Assembly: GCF_002577195.1 (NCBI RefSeq)
Contig: NZ_NULG01000124.1
Span: forward strand, 9,147-43,567
Reading direction: 5' to 3'
Source: Bacillus sp. AFS041924
Lineage (GTDB): Bacteria; Bacillota; Bacilli; Bacillales; Bacillaceae_G
Length of the DNA: 34,421 nucleotides
Positions 24,252 through 32,400 of this stretch are shown here, piece after piece. Position numbers and translations under genes: made by a program. A model generated the notes under the pieces. That model was given only the letters and a program-made list of their open reading frames with translations. It was not told the DNA's origin and made no database searches. Position 1 is the stretch's first letter, and every line of letters starts with the position of its first letter.

Positions 24252-24282
24252 GGAGATACAAAAGTTTATAGGAGGTAGTAAC

Positions 24283-24639
24283 ATGGCAGTAAATATTTAT
24301 GATATTGCATACTCACTACAAAATGCTTTTAAGGAGCAACCAGAATTTAAAAATCTACAATCACTATACTCTCAAGTATTAGCTGATCCAAGTGCGAAAC
24401 CTTTATTTATGGAATTTCAAAACTTCCAAAAAACAATGCAACAAAAAATGTATCAAGGTGAACCAGTTACTCCGGAAGAAAATGCTAAAGGACAAGAAAT
24501 TGTTGCAAGAGTGTCACAAAATCCTTTAATTGCAAATTTAATGCAAACGGAACAAAGACTAAATTTAGTCATTCAAGATGTAAATAAAATTGTTATGAAT
24601 CCATTAGAAGAATTTTATAAATCTTTACTTGAACTTTAA
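24283..24639 (+). CDS. yheA: YheA, YlbF/YmcA (RicA/RicF)-family protein
   Basis: 118 residues, the length of B. subtilis YheA (about 117). All-helical, Gln/Lys-rich sequence of the YlbF/YmcA family (QNAFKEQPEFKNLQSLYSQV, FQNFQKTMQQKM), soluble, no catalytic motif. Relatives YlbF and YmcA form a complex with YaaT that affects RNase Y and sporulation; YheA itself has no firm role. Start ATG 24283 is set by AGGAGGT; the frame stays open upstream, but that stretch is promoter DNA. Divergent from the YheC/YheD operon, as in the B. subtilis order. Confidence 0.9.
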   Translation: MAVNIYDIAYSLQNAFKEQPEFKNLQSLYSQVLADPSAKPLFMEFQNFQKTMQQKMYQGEPVTPEENAKGQEIVARVSQNPLIANLMQTEQRLNLVIQDVNKIVMNPLEEFYKSLLEL

Positions 24640-24760
24640 TACTTAGGGCAAAGAAGAGCATAAGCGCAGGAAAATCAGGGGAAATAAGGAACAAAGAGGT
24701 ATCTTAAGTCTATTTTCACCTGGTTTAAGCTGTTCTTCAATCTTGCTCAAAATTTAAGAG

Positions 24761-24788
24761 AGACTTCATTGAGATGGAGTCTTTTTTA
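24761..24788 (+). terminator. Intrinsic terminator, probably of yheA
   Basis: AGACTTCAT-TGAG-ATGGAGTCT (one wobble pair) followed by TTTTTT. It lies 120 bases after yheA, downstream of an imperfect inverted repeat (24652-24738). Confidence 0.75.
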
Positions 24789-24886
24789 GTATAGGAATGG
24801 ATATAATACAGCCTACAATGTTCTAATTAAATGAAGCATGTCATATATTCTAGTAAGGTATTTCTTCGCGAAATGGGGGAGATTAA

Positions 24887-25756
24887 GTGATTTATAAGTT
24901 ACTTGCAATTAATATAGATGGTACTTTATTACAATCAAACGGAAAACTCTCAAAAGAATCGAAAGAAGCTGTTGAATACGTTCAAGATAAAGGGATTTAT
25001 GTTACCTTATATACAAGTAGAAATTTCCAGGCTACAAAAAAAATCGCAAAAGCTTTAAAGGTTAATAACCTTTTGGTTTCGCACTCAGGTGCCTTTATCT
25101 CTTCTAAGCTTGATGAGCCATTCTTTGAAAAAAGGATTGAAGAAGAAGAAGCTTATGACATTGTTAAAAAACTAGAAAAATATGATTGTAATATTCGATT
25201 ATCACATGAGCATTTTTCAATTGGAAATCGAAAAAAATTACAGTCAAACTTAGTTGCTAAGGCAGTTCTATCAAATGCGGATCCTGTATTTTATCCAATC
25301 CAATTTGTTGAATCACTTTCAGATAGTATTCTGGAAAATTCAATTTCTCCGCTAAAAATAGAATGTTATTTCTCTGATGAAGTAGAGAAAAACAAAGTGA
25401 AAGAGGAATTAGCTTCAAAGTATCCACATTTAGATTGCTTGTGCGATGAAGATAAGAAAATTGAAATCGTCCGAAAAGGAATTTCAAAATATTCAGGATT
25501 AAAACGACTAGGTGAACATCTAGGAATTTCATATCATGAAATGGTTGTAATCGGAGATAATTATAGCGATTTACCGTTAATCGAGCATGCAGGTTTAGGA
25601 GTTGCAATGTCAAATGCTCCTGTTGAGATTAAGAAAGTTGCAGATTGGATTACAAGATCAAACGATCAAAATGGTGTTCCATATATGATCAAGGAACATT
25701 TTAGGAAACAATTCCCACTACCATTTTTAAAAACACATTTAAAAATCGAAAAATAA
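24887..25756 (+). CDS. yhaX: YhaX, HAD-superfamily (Cof-type) protein lacking the nucleophilic Asp
   Basis: 289 residues, Cof-type (class IIB) HAD fold. Motif I reads NIDGTLL (Asn9-x-Asp11) instead of DxDGT, so the residue that normally forms the phospho-aspartate is Asn. Motif IV GDNYSDLPLIEHAG is normal, as are VTLYTSRN (motif II region) and the cap domain. This may be a phosphatase-fold protein with another role, or a very weak enzyme. Start is GTG 24887 with GGGGGAG 5 bases before. Next to hemZ as in B. subtilis, where I recall yhaX being under sigma-E. Confidence 0.85.
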   Translation: MIYKLLAINIDGTLLQSNGKLSKESKEAVEYVQDKGIYVTLYTSRNFQATKKIAKALKVNNLLVSHSGAFISSKLDEPFFEKRIEEEEAYDIVKKLEKYDCNIRLSHEHFSIGNRKKLQSNLVAKAVLSNADPVFYPIQFVESLSDSILENSISPLKIECYFSDEVEKNKVKEELASKYPHLDCLCDEDKKIEIVRKGISKYSGLKRLGEHLGISYHEMVVIGDNYSDLPLIEHAGLGVAMSNAPVEIKKVADWITRSNDQNGVPYMIKEHFRKQFPLPFLKTHLKIEK

Positions 25757-25759
25757 ATA

Positions 25760-25806
25760 AAAGCCTGGCTTTCAAGAGAATTCTCTTCGAAAATCAGGCT
25801 TTTTTA
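25760..25806 (+). terminator. Intrinsic terminator after yhaX
   Basis: AAAGCCTG...CAGGCTTTTTT, with an inner GAGAATTCTC palindrome. Confidence 0.85.
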
Positions 25807-25821
25807 GTATATTTTAATTAA

Positions 25822-25850
25822 TTGACCTAGTTACTCTTTAATTTTATACT
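25822..25850 (+). promoter_or_regulatory. Sigma-A promoter of hemZ
   Basis: TTGACC (25822-25827), exactly 17 bases, TATACT (25845-25850), 30 bases before ATG 25880. An inverted repeat TTAAGT-GATA-ACTTAA (25850-25865) spans the likely start point and could be an operator. Confidence 0.7.
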
Positions 25851-25879
25851 TAAGTGATAACTTAAAAAGGTGATAAAAA

Positions 25880-27367
25880 ATGAAAATATATATTAAAGGT
25901 TTAGAGGATATTCGTTTTCAAAGACCGTTAGAGCTATTAGCTCAATTATTTTTTGAAGACTGTGCTGTATCGTTAGAAAAATTAGATGCAGATCTAGAAG
26001 TAAGTTTTGAGTTAGATGAGCTAAATAAACATGTCTCGGGTAAATTAGAATCCGGGTTCCAAGCAAATACAAACTATGTAGATGGTAAAGATGAAAGAGA
26101 ATCATTTAAATTTAAAAAGAAAGCAGTTAACTTTGTCTTTTTATCATTACTTCAAGAGCATACTGGAATTCAACAAAAGTGGGGGATATTAACTGGTATT
26201 AGGCCAACGAAACTCCTTCACTCAAAGCTTAAAGCTGGTATGGCAAAGGAAATGGCTCATGAAGAACTACGAAATGATTATTTAATTCATGATGAGAAAA
26301 TTGAATTAATGCAATCAATTGTAGATCGTCAATTGAAGGTAATACCTGATTTATATAATTTGCAAAATGAAGTAAGTATTTATATAGGAATCCCATATTG
26401 CCCAACAAAGTGTGCGTATTGCACTTTCCCAGCCTATGCTATTCAAGGTAAACAAGGTGCGGTAGATTCATTCTTATATGGATTACATTATGAAATGGAG
26501 AAAGTCGGTGCATTTTTAAAGGAACGCGGGATTAACATCACAACCATTTATTATGGTGGCGGTACTCCAACTAGTATTACAGCCGAAGAAATGGACTTAC
26601 TATATGCTAAAATGCACGAATCTTTCCCGAATATGAAGCAGGTTCGTGAAATTACGGTTGAGGCTGGAAGACCAGATACAATTACACCAGAAAAATTAGA
26701 TGTATTAAATAAATGGAATATTGATCGAATTAGTATTAATCCACAGTCGTATATTCAAGAAACCTTAAAAGCGATTGGAAGACACCATACTGTTGATGAG
26801 ACAATAACAAAATTCCATTTAGCTCGTGAAATGGGTATGAATAATATCAATATGGATTTAATTATTGGTTTACCTGGAGAAGGTTTAAAGGAATTCCAGT
26901 ACACATTAGATGAGACAGAAAAATTAATGCCAGAATCGTTGACTGTTCATACACTTTCATTTAAACGAGCTTCAGAAATGACGCAAAACAAACAAAAATA
27001 TAAAGTGGCTGATCGAGACGAAGTACAGCAAATGATGAATGAAGCAACTGTTTGGACGAAAAATCATAATTATCATCCATATTATTTATATCGCCAAAAA
27101 AATATATTAGGTAATCTTGAGAATATTGGATACTCAGTAGATGGTCAAGAAAGCTTATATAATATATTAATTATGGAAGAAGAACAAACAATAATTGGAT
27201 TAGGCTGTGGCGCATCTAGTAAGTTTGTAAATCCTGAGACTCGTCAAATAACACGATTTGCAAATGCAAAAGATCCTAAATCATATAATGAAGGTTACGA
27301 GCATTATACAAATGCGAAAATCAAAATTTTAGATGAGTTATTTTCAAAAAGTAATGAGTCAAATTAA
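25880..27367 (+). CDS. hemZ: HemZ, radical SAM coproporphyrinogen III dehydrogenase-type protein
   Basis: 495 residues, close to B. subtilis HemZ (about 500). A HemZ-specific N-terminal extension (1-165) precedes the radical SAM core, where Cys174-x3-Cys178-x2-Cys181 (CPTKCAYC) ligates the 4Fe-4S cluster. YYGGGTPTS, TVEAGRPDT and NMDLIIGLPGE are typical of the HemN/HemZ group. The expected role is oxygen-independent oxidative decarboxylation in heme synthesis; HemZ enzymes are less well proven than HemN. Start ATG 25880 behind AAAGGTG. Monocistronic between terminators. Confidence 0.93.
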   Translation: MKIYIKGLEDIRFQRPLELLAQLFFEDCAVSLEKLDADLEVSFELDELNKHVSGKLESGFQANTNYVDGKDERESFKFKKKAVNFVFLSLLQEHTGIQQKWGILTGIRPTKLLHSKLKAGMAKEMAHEELRNDYLIHDEKIELMQSIVDRQLKVIPDLYNLQNEVSIYIGIPYCPTKCAYCTFPAYAIQGKQGAVDSFLYGLHYEMEKVGAFLKERGINITTIYYGGGTPTSITAEEMDLLYAKMHESFPNMKQVREITVEAGRPDTITPEKLDVLNKWNIDRISINPQSYIQETLKAIGRHHTVDETITKFHLAREMGMNNINMDLIIGLPGEGLKEFQYTLDETEKLMPESLTVHTLSFKRASEMTQNKQKYKVADRDEVQQMMNEATVWTKNHNYHPYYLYRQKNILGNLENIGYSVDGQESLYNILIMEEEQTIIGLGCGASSKFVNPETRQITRFANAKDPKSYNEGYEHYTNAKIKILDELFSKSNESN

Positions 27368-27380
27368 TAAAAAATAAAGG

Positions 27381-27437
27381 AAATTCCCCTTACCATGTTT
27401 AATGTTTAAGTTAACAATGAATTTAAGGGGGATTTTT
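27381..27437 (+). terminator. Hairpin with U-tract that contains the yhaR ribosome binding site
   Basis: AATTCCCCTT (27382-27391) pairs with AAGGGGGATT (27425-27434, one wobble pair); TTTTT follows and the yhaR ATG comes 3 bases later. It looks like the hemZ terminator, but its 3' arm AAGGGGG is also the only ribosome binding site of yhaR. Confidence 0.65.
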
Positions 27438-27439
27438 GT

Positions 27440-28228
27440 ATGTCTATTTCGAACACGGCAGACCATGTTTTATTAAGAAAAGAAGGTCGAGTTGCAACTG
27501 TTGTATTTAATCGACCTGAAGTATTAAATGCAATGAATGAAGATACATTCAGACAGTTTCGAGATGTACTGGATGAAATTGCTAACTCAGAAGTCGATGT
27601 AGTAGTTCTTTGTGGAAATGGTAAAGGCTTCTCTTCTGGTGGAGATTTAAAATCTATGCTAAGTAATACAGATGAAGCTGCTTTTGGTCCAGTAATGGAT
27701 TTAATTTCAGAAGTAGTAGTAAAATTATATACTTTACCTAAAATCGTTATTAGTGCGATACATGGTCCAGCTGCTGGTATTGGTCTAAGTTTTGCTCTTT
27801 GTAGTGACTTCGTTATAGCGCACGAATCAGGTGTACTTGCAATGAACTTTATCGGAATTGGTTTAATTCCTGATGGTGGTGCACATTACTTCTTAGAAAA
27901 ACGATTAGGTGAAGCAAAAGCTAAACAACTGATTTGGGAAGGTAAAAAATTAACCTCAGCACAAGCATTAGAAATCGGTTTAATTGATGAAATCATTAGT
28001 GGTGACTTTGAACAAGAAATTAATGAACGAGTGAAGTCAATACTTCACAAGCCTGTAAGTGCAATGATTCAAACGAAACAAATTTATTGCAAAGGTAATT
28101 TAGAAACATTAAAAAATGTCCTATTATTTGAAAAAGATGGACAAAGTGCAATGAGAAGAACAGTGGATCATCAAGAAGGTGTACAAGCATTTTTGCAAAA
28201 AAGACTACCGGTTTTCACTGGTAAATAA
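27440..28228 (+). CDS. yhaR: YhaR, enoyl-CoA hydratase/isomerase-family protein
   Basis: 262 residues, single crotonase domain. The CoA/oxyanion segments FNRPEVLNAMNE, GKGFSSGGDLKSML and ISAIHGPAAGIGLSFALCSDF are present. The second loop reads IGLIPDGGAHYFL with Asp where many hydratases have Glu, so hydratase versus isomerase or other crotonase chemistry is open. Start ATG 27440. In B. subtilis yhaR is near hemZ, followed by yhaQ-yhaN, which are missing here. Confidence 0.88.
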   Translation: MSISNTADHVLLRKEGRVATVVFNRPEVLNAMNEDTFRQFRDVLDEIANSEVDVVVLCGNGKGFSSGGDLKSMLSNTDEAAFGPVMDLISEVVVKLYTLPKIVISAIHGPAAGIGLSFALCSDFVIAHESGVLAMNFIGIGLIPDGGAHYFLEKRLGEAKAKQLIWEGKKLTSAQALEIGLIDEIISGDFEQEINERVKSILHKPVSAMIQTKQIYCKGNLETLKNVLLFEKDGQSAMRRTVDHQEGVQAFLQKRLPVFTGK

Positions 28229-28235
28229 GTAAGTG

Positions 28236-28265
28236 AAATCGACCAAATCTGGTCGATTTTATTTG
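28236..28265 (+). terminator. Intrinsic terminator after yhaR
   Basis: AAATCGACCA-AATC-TGGTCGATTT, a perfect 10-bp stem with a TATTT tail. Confidence 0.85.
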
Positions 28266-28424
28266 TGCGAACGAAAGAATAGAAGTGTAAAGAATAAGTT
28301 TAAATCTGCAGTTAAAAATTCTTCTTATATAATTATTGAAAATCTATTTTTCCTATAGTAATTTTAAAATTATTAAAGAAATCTTCAATTTTTTTACGAA
28401 ATAATTAATTTTGTGATACAACAC

Positions 28425-28453
28425 TTCAAGTTTTTCACCACACATGGTAGAAT
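28425..28453 (+). promoter_or_regulatory. Candidate sigma-A promoter of the YrrS-like gene
   Basis: TTCAAG (28425-28430), 17 bases, TAGAAT (28448-28453). The -35 is weak. The 160 bases upstream of this are AT-rich and hold nothing recognised. Confidence 0.35.
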
Positions 28454-28485
28454 GATAACATTCTCATTTTTGGGAGAGGGTTAGA

Positions 28486-29037
28486 ATGAATAATTTACAA
28501 AGTAATTCACGAGCAACTACAAGAGCAAAAAGAAAAAAAGGTAAACTTATTTTATTTGGATCAATTGGAATCGTACTTATACTACTCACATTTGTTTCGT
28601 ATTCCATTTTTTCGCCGAATGATGATAAAGCAGGATCTGGGTTAAATGATTATGCCTCAGCTAAAGACAGTAAAAATAAAGATAATAATGGTGTAAAAGA
28701 AACTTCAACAACTGTTCAAACAATTGAAGACCCATCGTCCGAAGATAATGACAATAGCTCAATTGCACCGGAAGCACCAGAACAAACTGGTGTGAAGCAT
28801 GCTACAAGCTATGATTCTAAATCGCAAGACTGGCAGGAGATGCTACAGGCAATCTCTACTGCTACTAGAATAGATCAAAGCAATATGACTGTATGGTTTT
28901 TAGGTAGCGATAGAAGTAACCCAGGTGGCTCGGTAGGAACTGTATCAGAAAAGACAAATGGTTCGCAAAAATATCGTGTATATCTCATATGGGATGGCTC
29001 TAGCTATAAAGCAACAAAAGTTGAACCTGCTTCATAA
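28486..29037 (+). CDS. YrrS-family (DUF1510) membrane-anchored protein
   Basis: 183 residues. A basic N-terminus (RATTRAKRKKGK) precedes one membrane helix (about 22-42), then a long Asp/Ser/Lys/Glu-rich linker (45-105) and a conserved C-terminal DUF1510 domain (SQDWQEMLQAISTAT, MTVWFLGSDRSNPGG, KYRVYLIWDGSSY). Topology: the C-terminal domain lies outside the membrane. In B. subtilis yrrS is beside the penicillin-binding protein gene pbpI, suggesting a cell-wall or spore-wall role; here no PBP gene is adjacent. Start ATG 28486 behind GAGAGGG. Confidence 0.82.
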   Translation: MNNLQSNSRATTRAKRKKGKLILFGSIGIVLILLTFVSYSIFSPNDDKAGSGLNDYASAKDSKNKDNNGVKETSTTVQTIEDPSSEDNDNSSIAPEAPEQTGVKHATSYDSKSQDWQEMLQAISTATRIDQSNMTVWFLGSDRSNPGGSVGTVSEKTNGSQKYRVYLIWDGSSYKATKVEPAS

Positions 29038-29061
29038 AGTTTGCACCTAAGGTAAATCCTA

Positions 29062-29097
29062 AGGCTGTCGAGAAATATTCGACGGTCTATTTTTTTA
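29062..29097 (+). terminator. Intrinsic terminator after the YrrS-like gene
   Basis: CTGTCGA-GAAATAT-TCGACGG (one wobble pair) followed by TCTATTTTTTT. Confidence 0.7.
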
Positions 29098-29315
29098 CAT
29101 TAAGGGAGTTATAAATTTGCAGCGACGATGTAGACTCGATGTATTTGCAAATTTTTGGAATTAAGTAAAAGTGAGTGAAATCAATACAGATCCTAAAAGT
29201 TCACAACGTTCTACTTGAAAAAGTATTTCCACGCCAATCAGGGGTTCAATCGGTTGAGACTTGGATAAGTACGATAAACTTGACTGGGGTCTACTTTTAC
29301 AAAATGGTTAAAACT
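29098..29315. other. Gene-free stretch with one stem-loop
   Basis: No convincing gene on either strand. AAATTTGCA (29114-29122) and TGCAAATTT (29147-29155) form a 9-bp stem with a 24-base loop followed by TT. The rest (29160-29315) shows nothing I recognise. Confidence 0.4.
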
Positions 29316-29350
29316 AAAAGAAGCTGCGACTAATGTTCGCAGCTTCTTTT
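29316..29350. terminator. Terminator of yhzD (minus strand)
   Basis: AAAAGAAGCTGCGA-N7-TCGCAGCTTCTTTT, a 14-bp stem overlapping the yhzD stop codon. The plus side also has a T run, so it can act for convergent transcripts. Confidence 0.85.
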
Positions 29351-29535
29351 TAAGGGTGAAATAAAAGTAATTTACCAGTTTGGCTAATGCAACGGTGAGT
29401 TTTATCAAGTGCACCGATTTCCGAAAGCTTTTCTGTACCAATATTTTTTGCTTCTACGTCAGAATTAGCTTCAAACTGTTCATCTACGATTGATTCTCCA
29501 TTTTTTTCAAAAGCAGTTATTCGATATGTTGCCAT
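29350..29535 (-). CDS. yhzD: YhzD-like small conserved protein
   Basis: 61 residues, the length of B. subtilis YhzD as I recall it. One alpha/beta unit (YRITAFEKNGESIVDEQFEA, AKNIGTEKLSEIGALDKTHRC) with a conserved HRC...GKLLLFHP ending. Soluble, no known activity. Start ATG 29535 is supported by AAGGAGGT with 8-base spacing, and the stop by an adjoining terminator. Located next to yhaM, on the opposite strand. Confidence 0.82.
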   Translation of the reverse strand: MATYRITAFEKNGESIVDEQFEANSDVEAKNIGTEKLSEIGALDKTHRCISQTGKLLLFHP

Positions 29536-29550
29536 GTTCTAGACCTCCTT

Positions 29551-29894
29551 GATCAGTTGCTATATTACTATTTTGGCATAGATTGAAAAGGCATGTAAAG
29601 TAATAATTAGAATTATAAAAAAATTCTGTTATAAATTTAAATGATGAATTGGTAATTTGATAAAAAGATCTTGGTAATTGTTAGATTATGTCTTAATTTT
29701 TGTATGATCATTGTTGGGCTAAGTAACTATTTTGACGTATAATAGGATAAGTAAAACGACTAATACATAATTTGAATTTCCTCTATATTTTGGTGAAATT
29801 GGTTTTCCAAAATATTTTAAGCTATTAATTTTCGAACGATCTAATTTAATTTGTTCAGTATTGCAGAGGAAACCTATACATATTGGAGGTACTT
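29551..29894. other. Intergenic region between divergent yhzD and yhaM
   Basis: About 345 AT-rich bases without a gene. It contains TATAAT at 29738-29743 without a clear -35, and a perfect inverted repeat ATATTTTGG (29785-29793) / CCAAAATAT (29807-29815), followed by TTTTAA, 80 bases before yhaM. This may be an operator or leader hairpin. Confidence 0.45.
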
Positions 29895-30833
29895 ATGGAT
29901 AAAAAAGTATATGATCATGAAGTTGGCGAACGATTTGTAGCATTTTTATTTGTTAAAGCAGTTACTAAAGGTGTAGCAAGTAATCAAAAATCATTTTTAT
30001 CATTAACTTTACAGGATCAAAGTGGTGATATAGAGGCTAAGCTTTGGGATATTTCTTCAGAGCAAGAAGAAGCTTATGTAGAAGGCACAGTTGTAAAAGT
30101 TGAAGGTGAACTACACGATTATAGAGGGAAACTTCAACTGAAATTACGCCAAATTCGTCCTGCTAAAGATACAGACGAAGTAAATCCAGAAGATTTTTTT
30201 GCAAGAGCACCAGTTTCTAAAGAAGAATTATATGAGAAAATTACTTCATACATCAATAATATGACTAATGAAAAATTAAAAAAGCTAACGGAATATCTAG
30301 TATTAAAAAATCAAGAAGAATTCTTAGATTTTCCGGCGGCAACTAAAAACCATCATGAATTTGTTTCTGGTTTAGCATATCATGTGTATTGTATGTTGCA
30401 ATTAGGAGAATCAATTGCAAACTTATATCCTTCAATAAATAAGGATTTACTATATGCTGGAATCATTCTGCATGATTTAGGAAAAGTGAGAGAATTATCT
30501 GGCCCAGTTTCTACAAAATATACTGTTGAAGGTAATTTGTTAGGTCATATCTCACTTATGGCAATCGAAATTGGTAATGCTTCGATCGAACTAGGAATTG
30601 CTGGAGAGGAAGTTACTGTGCTACAGCATCTTATTTTAAGCCATCATGGTAAGTATGAGTACGGTAGTCCAAAATTGCCATTAATTAAAGAAGCGGAAAT
30701 ATTACATTACATAGATAATATTGACGCAAAAATGAATATGTTAGACCGTGCACTTGAAAGAGTGGAACCAGGTGAATATACAGAGCGTATTTTCCCATTA
30801 GAGAATAGGAGTTTTTATAAACCAAAATTTTAA
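29895..30833 (+). CDS. yhaM: YhaM, 3'-to-5' exoribonuclease
   Basis: 312 residues, matching B. subtilis YhaM (about 314). An N-terminal OB-fold nucleic-acid-binding domain (about 10-95) is followed by an HD domain with [10 protein letters not shown] (HD at 193-194) and downstream His residues in [11 protein letters not shown] that complete the metal site. It degrades RNA, and single-stranded DNA, from the 3' end in the cytosol. The open frame begins at TTG 29883, but ATG 29895 behind GGAGGT (29885-29890) is the real start. Confidence 0.94.
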   Translation: MDKKVYDHEVGERFVAFLFVKAVTKGVASNQKSFLSLTLQDQSGDIEAKLWDISSEQEEAYVEGTVVKVEGELHDYRGKLQLKLRQIRPAKDTDEVNPEDFFARAPVSKEELYEKITSYINNMTNEKLKKLTEYLVLKNQEEFLDFPAATKNHHEFVSGLAYHVYCMLQLGESIANLYPSINKDLLYAGIILHDLGKVRELSGPVSTKYTVEGNLLGHISLMAIEIGNASIELGIAGEEVTVLQHLILSHHGKYEYGSPKLPLIKEAEILHYIDNIDAKMNMLDRALERVEPGEYTERIFPLENRSFYKPKF

Positions 30834-30838
30834 TTTAA

Positions 30839-30867
30839 TCATACTTTCTCCTTATTAGCCATATAAT
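30839..30867 (+). promoter_or_regulatory. Candidate sigma-E promoter of yhaL
   Basis: TCATACT (30839-30845), 14 bases, CATATAAT (30860-30867). The -10 differs from the sigma-E pattern CATACAAT at one base and the -35 resembles KMATATT with one mismatch. It lies 35 bases before a sporulation gene. A sigma-A -10 reading (TATAAT, 30862-30867) is also possible. Confidence 0.4.
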
Positions 30868-30901
30868 GAAGCAAATGCTTGTCTACTAAGGAGGAAGTTC
30901 A

Positions 30902-31105
30902 ATGCCATTATTACCATTTTGGATGTATATTGTAATTTTAGGAATCTTTGTAAGTGGATTTATGGTACTATACACCTCAAAACAAGAAAGAGATGCCGAT
31001 GAAGCTTTCATTGAAAAAGAGGGAGAAATTTACTTACAAAGAATTAAAGAAGAAAGAGAACGAAGAGAACAATTACTTATTAACTCTGAAATTTCATCAA
31101 ATTAA
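30902..31105 (+). CDS. yhaL: YhaL sporulation protein
   Basis: 67 residues. One N-terminal membrane helix (about 5-25) is followed by a highly charged helical tail (KQERDADEAFIEKEGEI, KEERERREQ), likely a coiled coil in the cytosol. Length and position between yhaM and prsA agree with B. subtilis YhaL, annotated as a sporulation protein of unknown action. Start ATG 30902 behind AAGGAGG. Confidence 0.87.
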   Translation: MPLLPFWMYIVILGIFVSGFMVLYTSKQERDADEAFIEKEGEIYLQRIKEERERREQLLINSEISSN

Positions 31106-31132
31106 AAAACCTGCCAATTTGGCAGGTTTTTT
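31104..31132. terminator. Bidirectional terminator between yhaL and prsA
   Basis: AAAAAACCTGCCA-ATT-TGGCAGGTTTTTT, a perfect stem with A and T runs on both sides, between convergent genes. Confidence 0.92.
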
Positions 31133-31133
31133 A

Positions 31134-31955
31134 TTATGATTTTTTATTTTGGCTTTCTAAATCTTTATCTTTTACTTTAAATTTAGCCTTTTTAAGAAGT
31201 TCATCAGAGAATGCTGAGAAGTTTTCTTGACTTAGTTTAGACTCAGCGATTTTTTTGCGAGCTTCTTTTTCGTTAACAGTCTTTTTATCAGTTACTTTAA
31301 TAATATGATATCCAAATTGTGATTTAACTGGTTGGCTAACTTCTCCAACTTTTAAAGCGTAAGCAGCAGCTTCGAATTCAGGTACCATAGCACCTTCTCC
31401 AAAGTAACCTAAATCTCCGCCTTTTTCTTTTGAACCAGTGTCAGTAGAATACTTTTTAGCTTCTGCTGCAAAATCTGCACCTTTTTCTAATTCTTCTTTG
31501 ACTTTTTTAGCTGTTGCTTCATCTTTTACTAAAATATGACTAGCTTTAATTTCAGGTTTATATTTTGCAATCTCAGCTTTTGTTATTGTAGCTTCAGCAG
31601 CCTTTTCAGTTAATAAATCGATTTTAACACGATCTTTAAACGCTGCTTCATCTTTGAATCCGTATTGAGCTAAGAACGCTTTGAATTGATCACCATTTTG
31701 TGTTTTATACTCATTGAACTTTTTGTCAACTTCTTTATCGCTAACTTTGAAGTTTTTCTTTAAATAATCTTCAATAGCCATTTGCTTAAGCATGGCTAAT
31801 CCAGCTGTATCCTTCATCTTATTATATAAATCTTTAGATGTGATATCTCCTGCATCAGTTGTAGCAACTACATCATTACTAATACCAGCTGATCCACATG
31901 CTGCTAGTCCGAATACTGAGGTAGCTAAAACTGCAGATACGATTAACTTTTTCAT
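31134..31955 (-). CDS. prsA: PrsA, foldase lipoprotein (parvulin-type peptidyl-prolyl isomerase)
   Basis: 273 residues. Signal peptide with lipobox LAAC (lipidated Cys20), an N-terminal SurA-like helical region (25-130), and a parvulin PPIase domain (about 138-222) with KASHILVKDE, GGDLGYFGEGAMVPEF and FGYHIIKV. It is anchored outside the membrane and folds secreted enzymes and penicillin-binding proteins. Start ATG 31955 behind AGGAGATG. The leader from the predicted promoter is about 120 bases. Confidence 0.95.
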   Translation of the reverse strand: MKKLIVSAVLATSVFGLAACGSAGISNDVVATTDAGDITSKDLYNKMKDTAGLAMLKQMAIEDYLKKNFKVSDKEVDKKFNEYKTQNGDQFKAFLAQYGFKDEAAFKDRVKIDLLTEKAAEATITKAEIAKYKPEIKASHILVKDEATAKKVKEELEKGADFAAEAKKYSTDTGSKEKGGDLGYFGEGAMVPEFEAAAYALKVGEVSQPVKSQFGYHIIKVTDKKTVNEKEARKKIAESKLSQENFSAFSDELLKKAKFKVKDKDLESQNKKS

Positions 31956-32400
31956 TTAAACATCTCCTAATAAAAATTTAAATTGATTTCTTACAAAGAA
32001 AAATTTTACTTATTAAAGTATGGAGCTTAAATCTTAATTTTTCCTTTAATTTAGGCATACCTTTTACTGGAAATTACTTCACTTAATATAACATATTTTC
32101 CTTCAATGTGACAAAGTTTATCCAAAAAAAGAATAATTTGGTATACATTTTAAGTAAATATAAATCAAATTCAAGGAATCTTGAACTAGTTTTAATTAAA
32201 AAATGAGAATTTATTAGATTAAATGTAAGAATTGGAGGGGGATAGAGGGCTTATAGATCATATAACAAAATTTTCACACCGAAATTGTTGTAATACTCAC
32301 TTATCCAGTAAATTAAAGGCTTGTCATTCGTGACATTCGCCCAATCATTTAAGGCATTCGTCTATATATTATTATGAATTACTTTTAGGAGGGTGGAAAA
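31956..32400. other. Region between divergent prsA and the first YjcZ-like gene
   Basis: 445 AT-rich bases. It holds the prsA leader and promoter on the minus strand, and CATTCG three times (near 32325-32360) before the YjcZ-like gene. GGAGGGGG at 32236-32243 has no start codon at a usable distance. No further gene seen. Confidence 0.5.
32085..32114 (-). promoter_or_regulatory. Sigma-A-type promoter of prsA
   Basis: On the minus strand TTGTCA (32114-32109), 18 bases, TATATT (32090-32085). Confidence 0.45.

Noticed and set aside
24166-24282. Upstream extension of yheA from TTG 24166
   Set aside because: The stretch contains the yheA and YheC/YheD promoters and has no ribosome binding site; the family length fits ATG 24283.
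32236-32260. GGAGGGGG ribosome-binding-like sequence
   Set aside because: No ATG, GTG or TTG lies at a workable distance and stops follow quickly.
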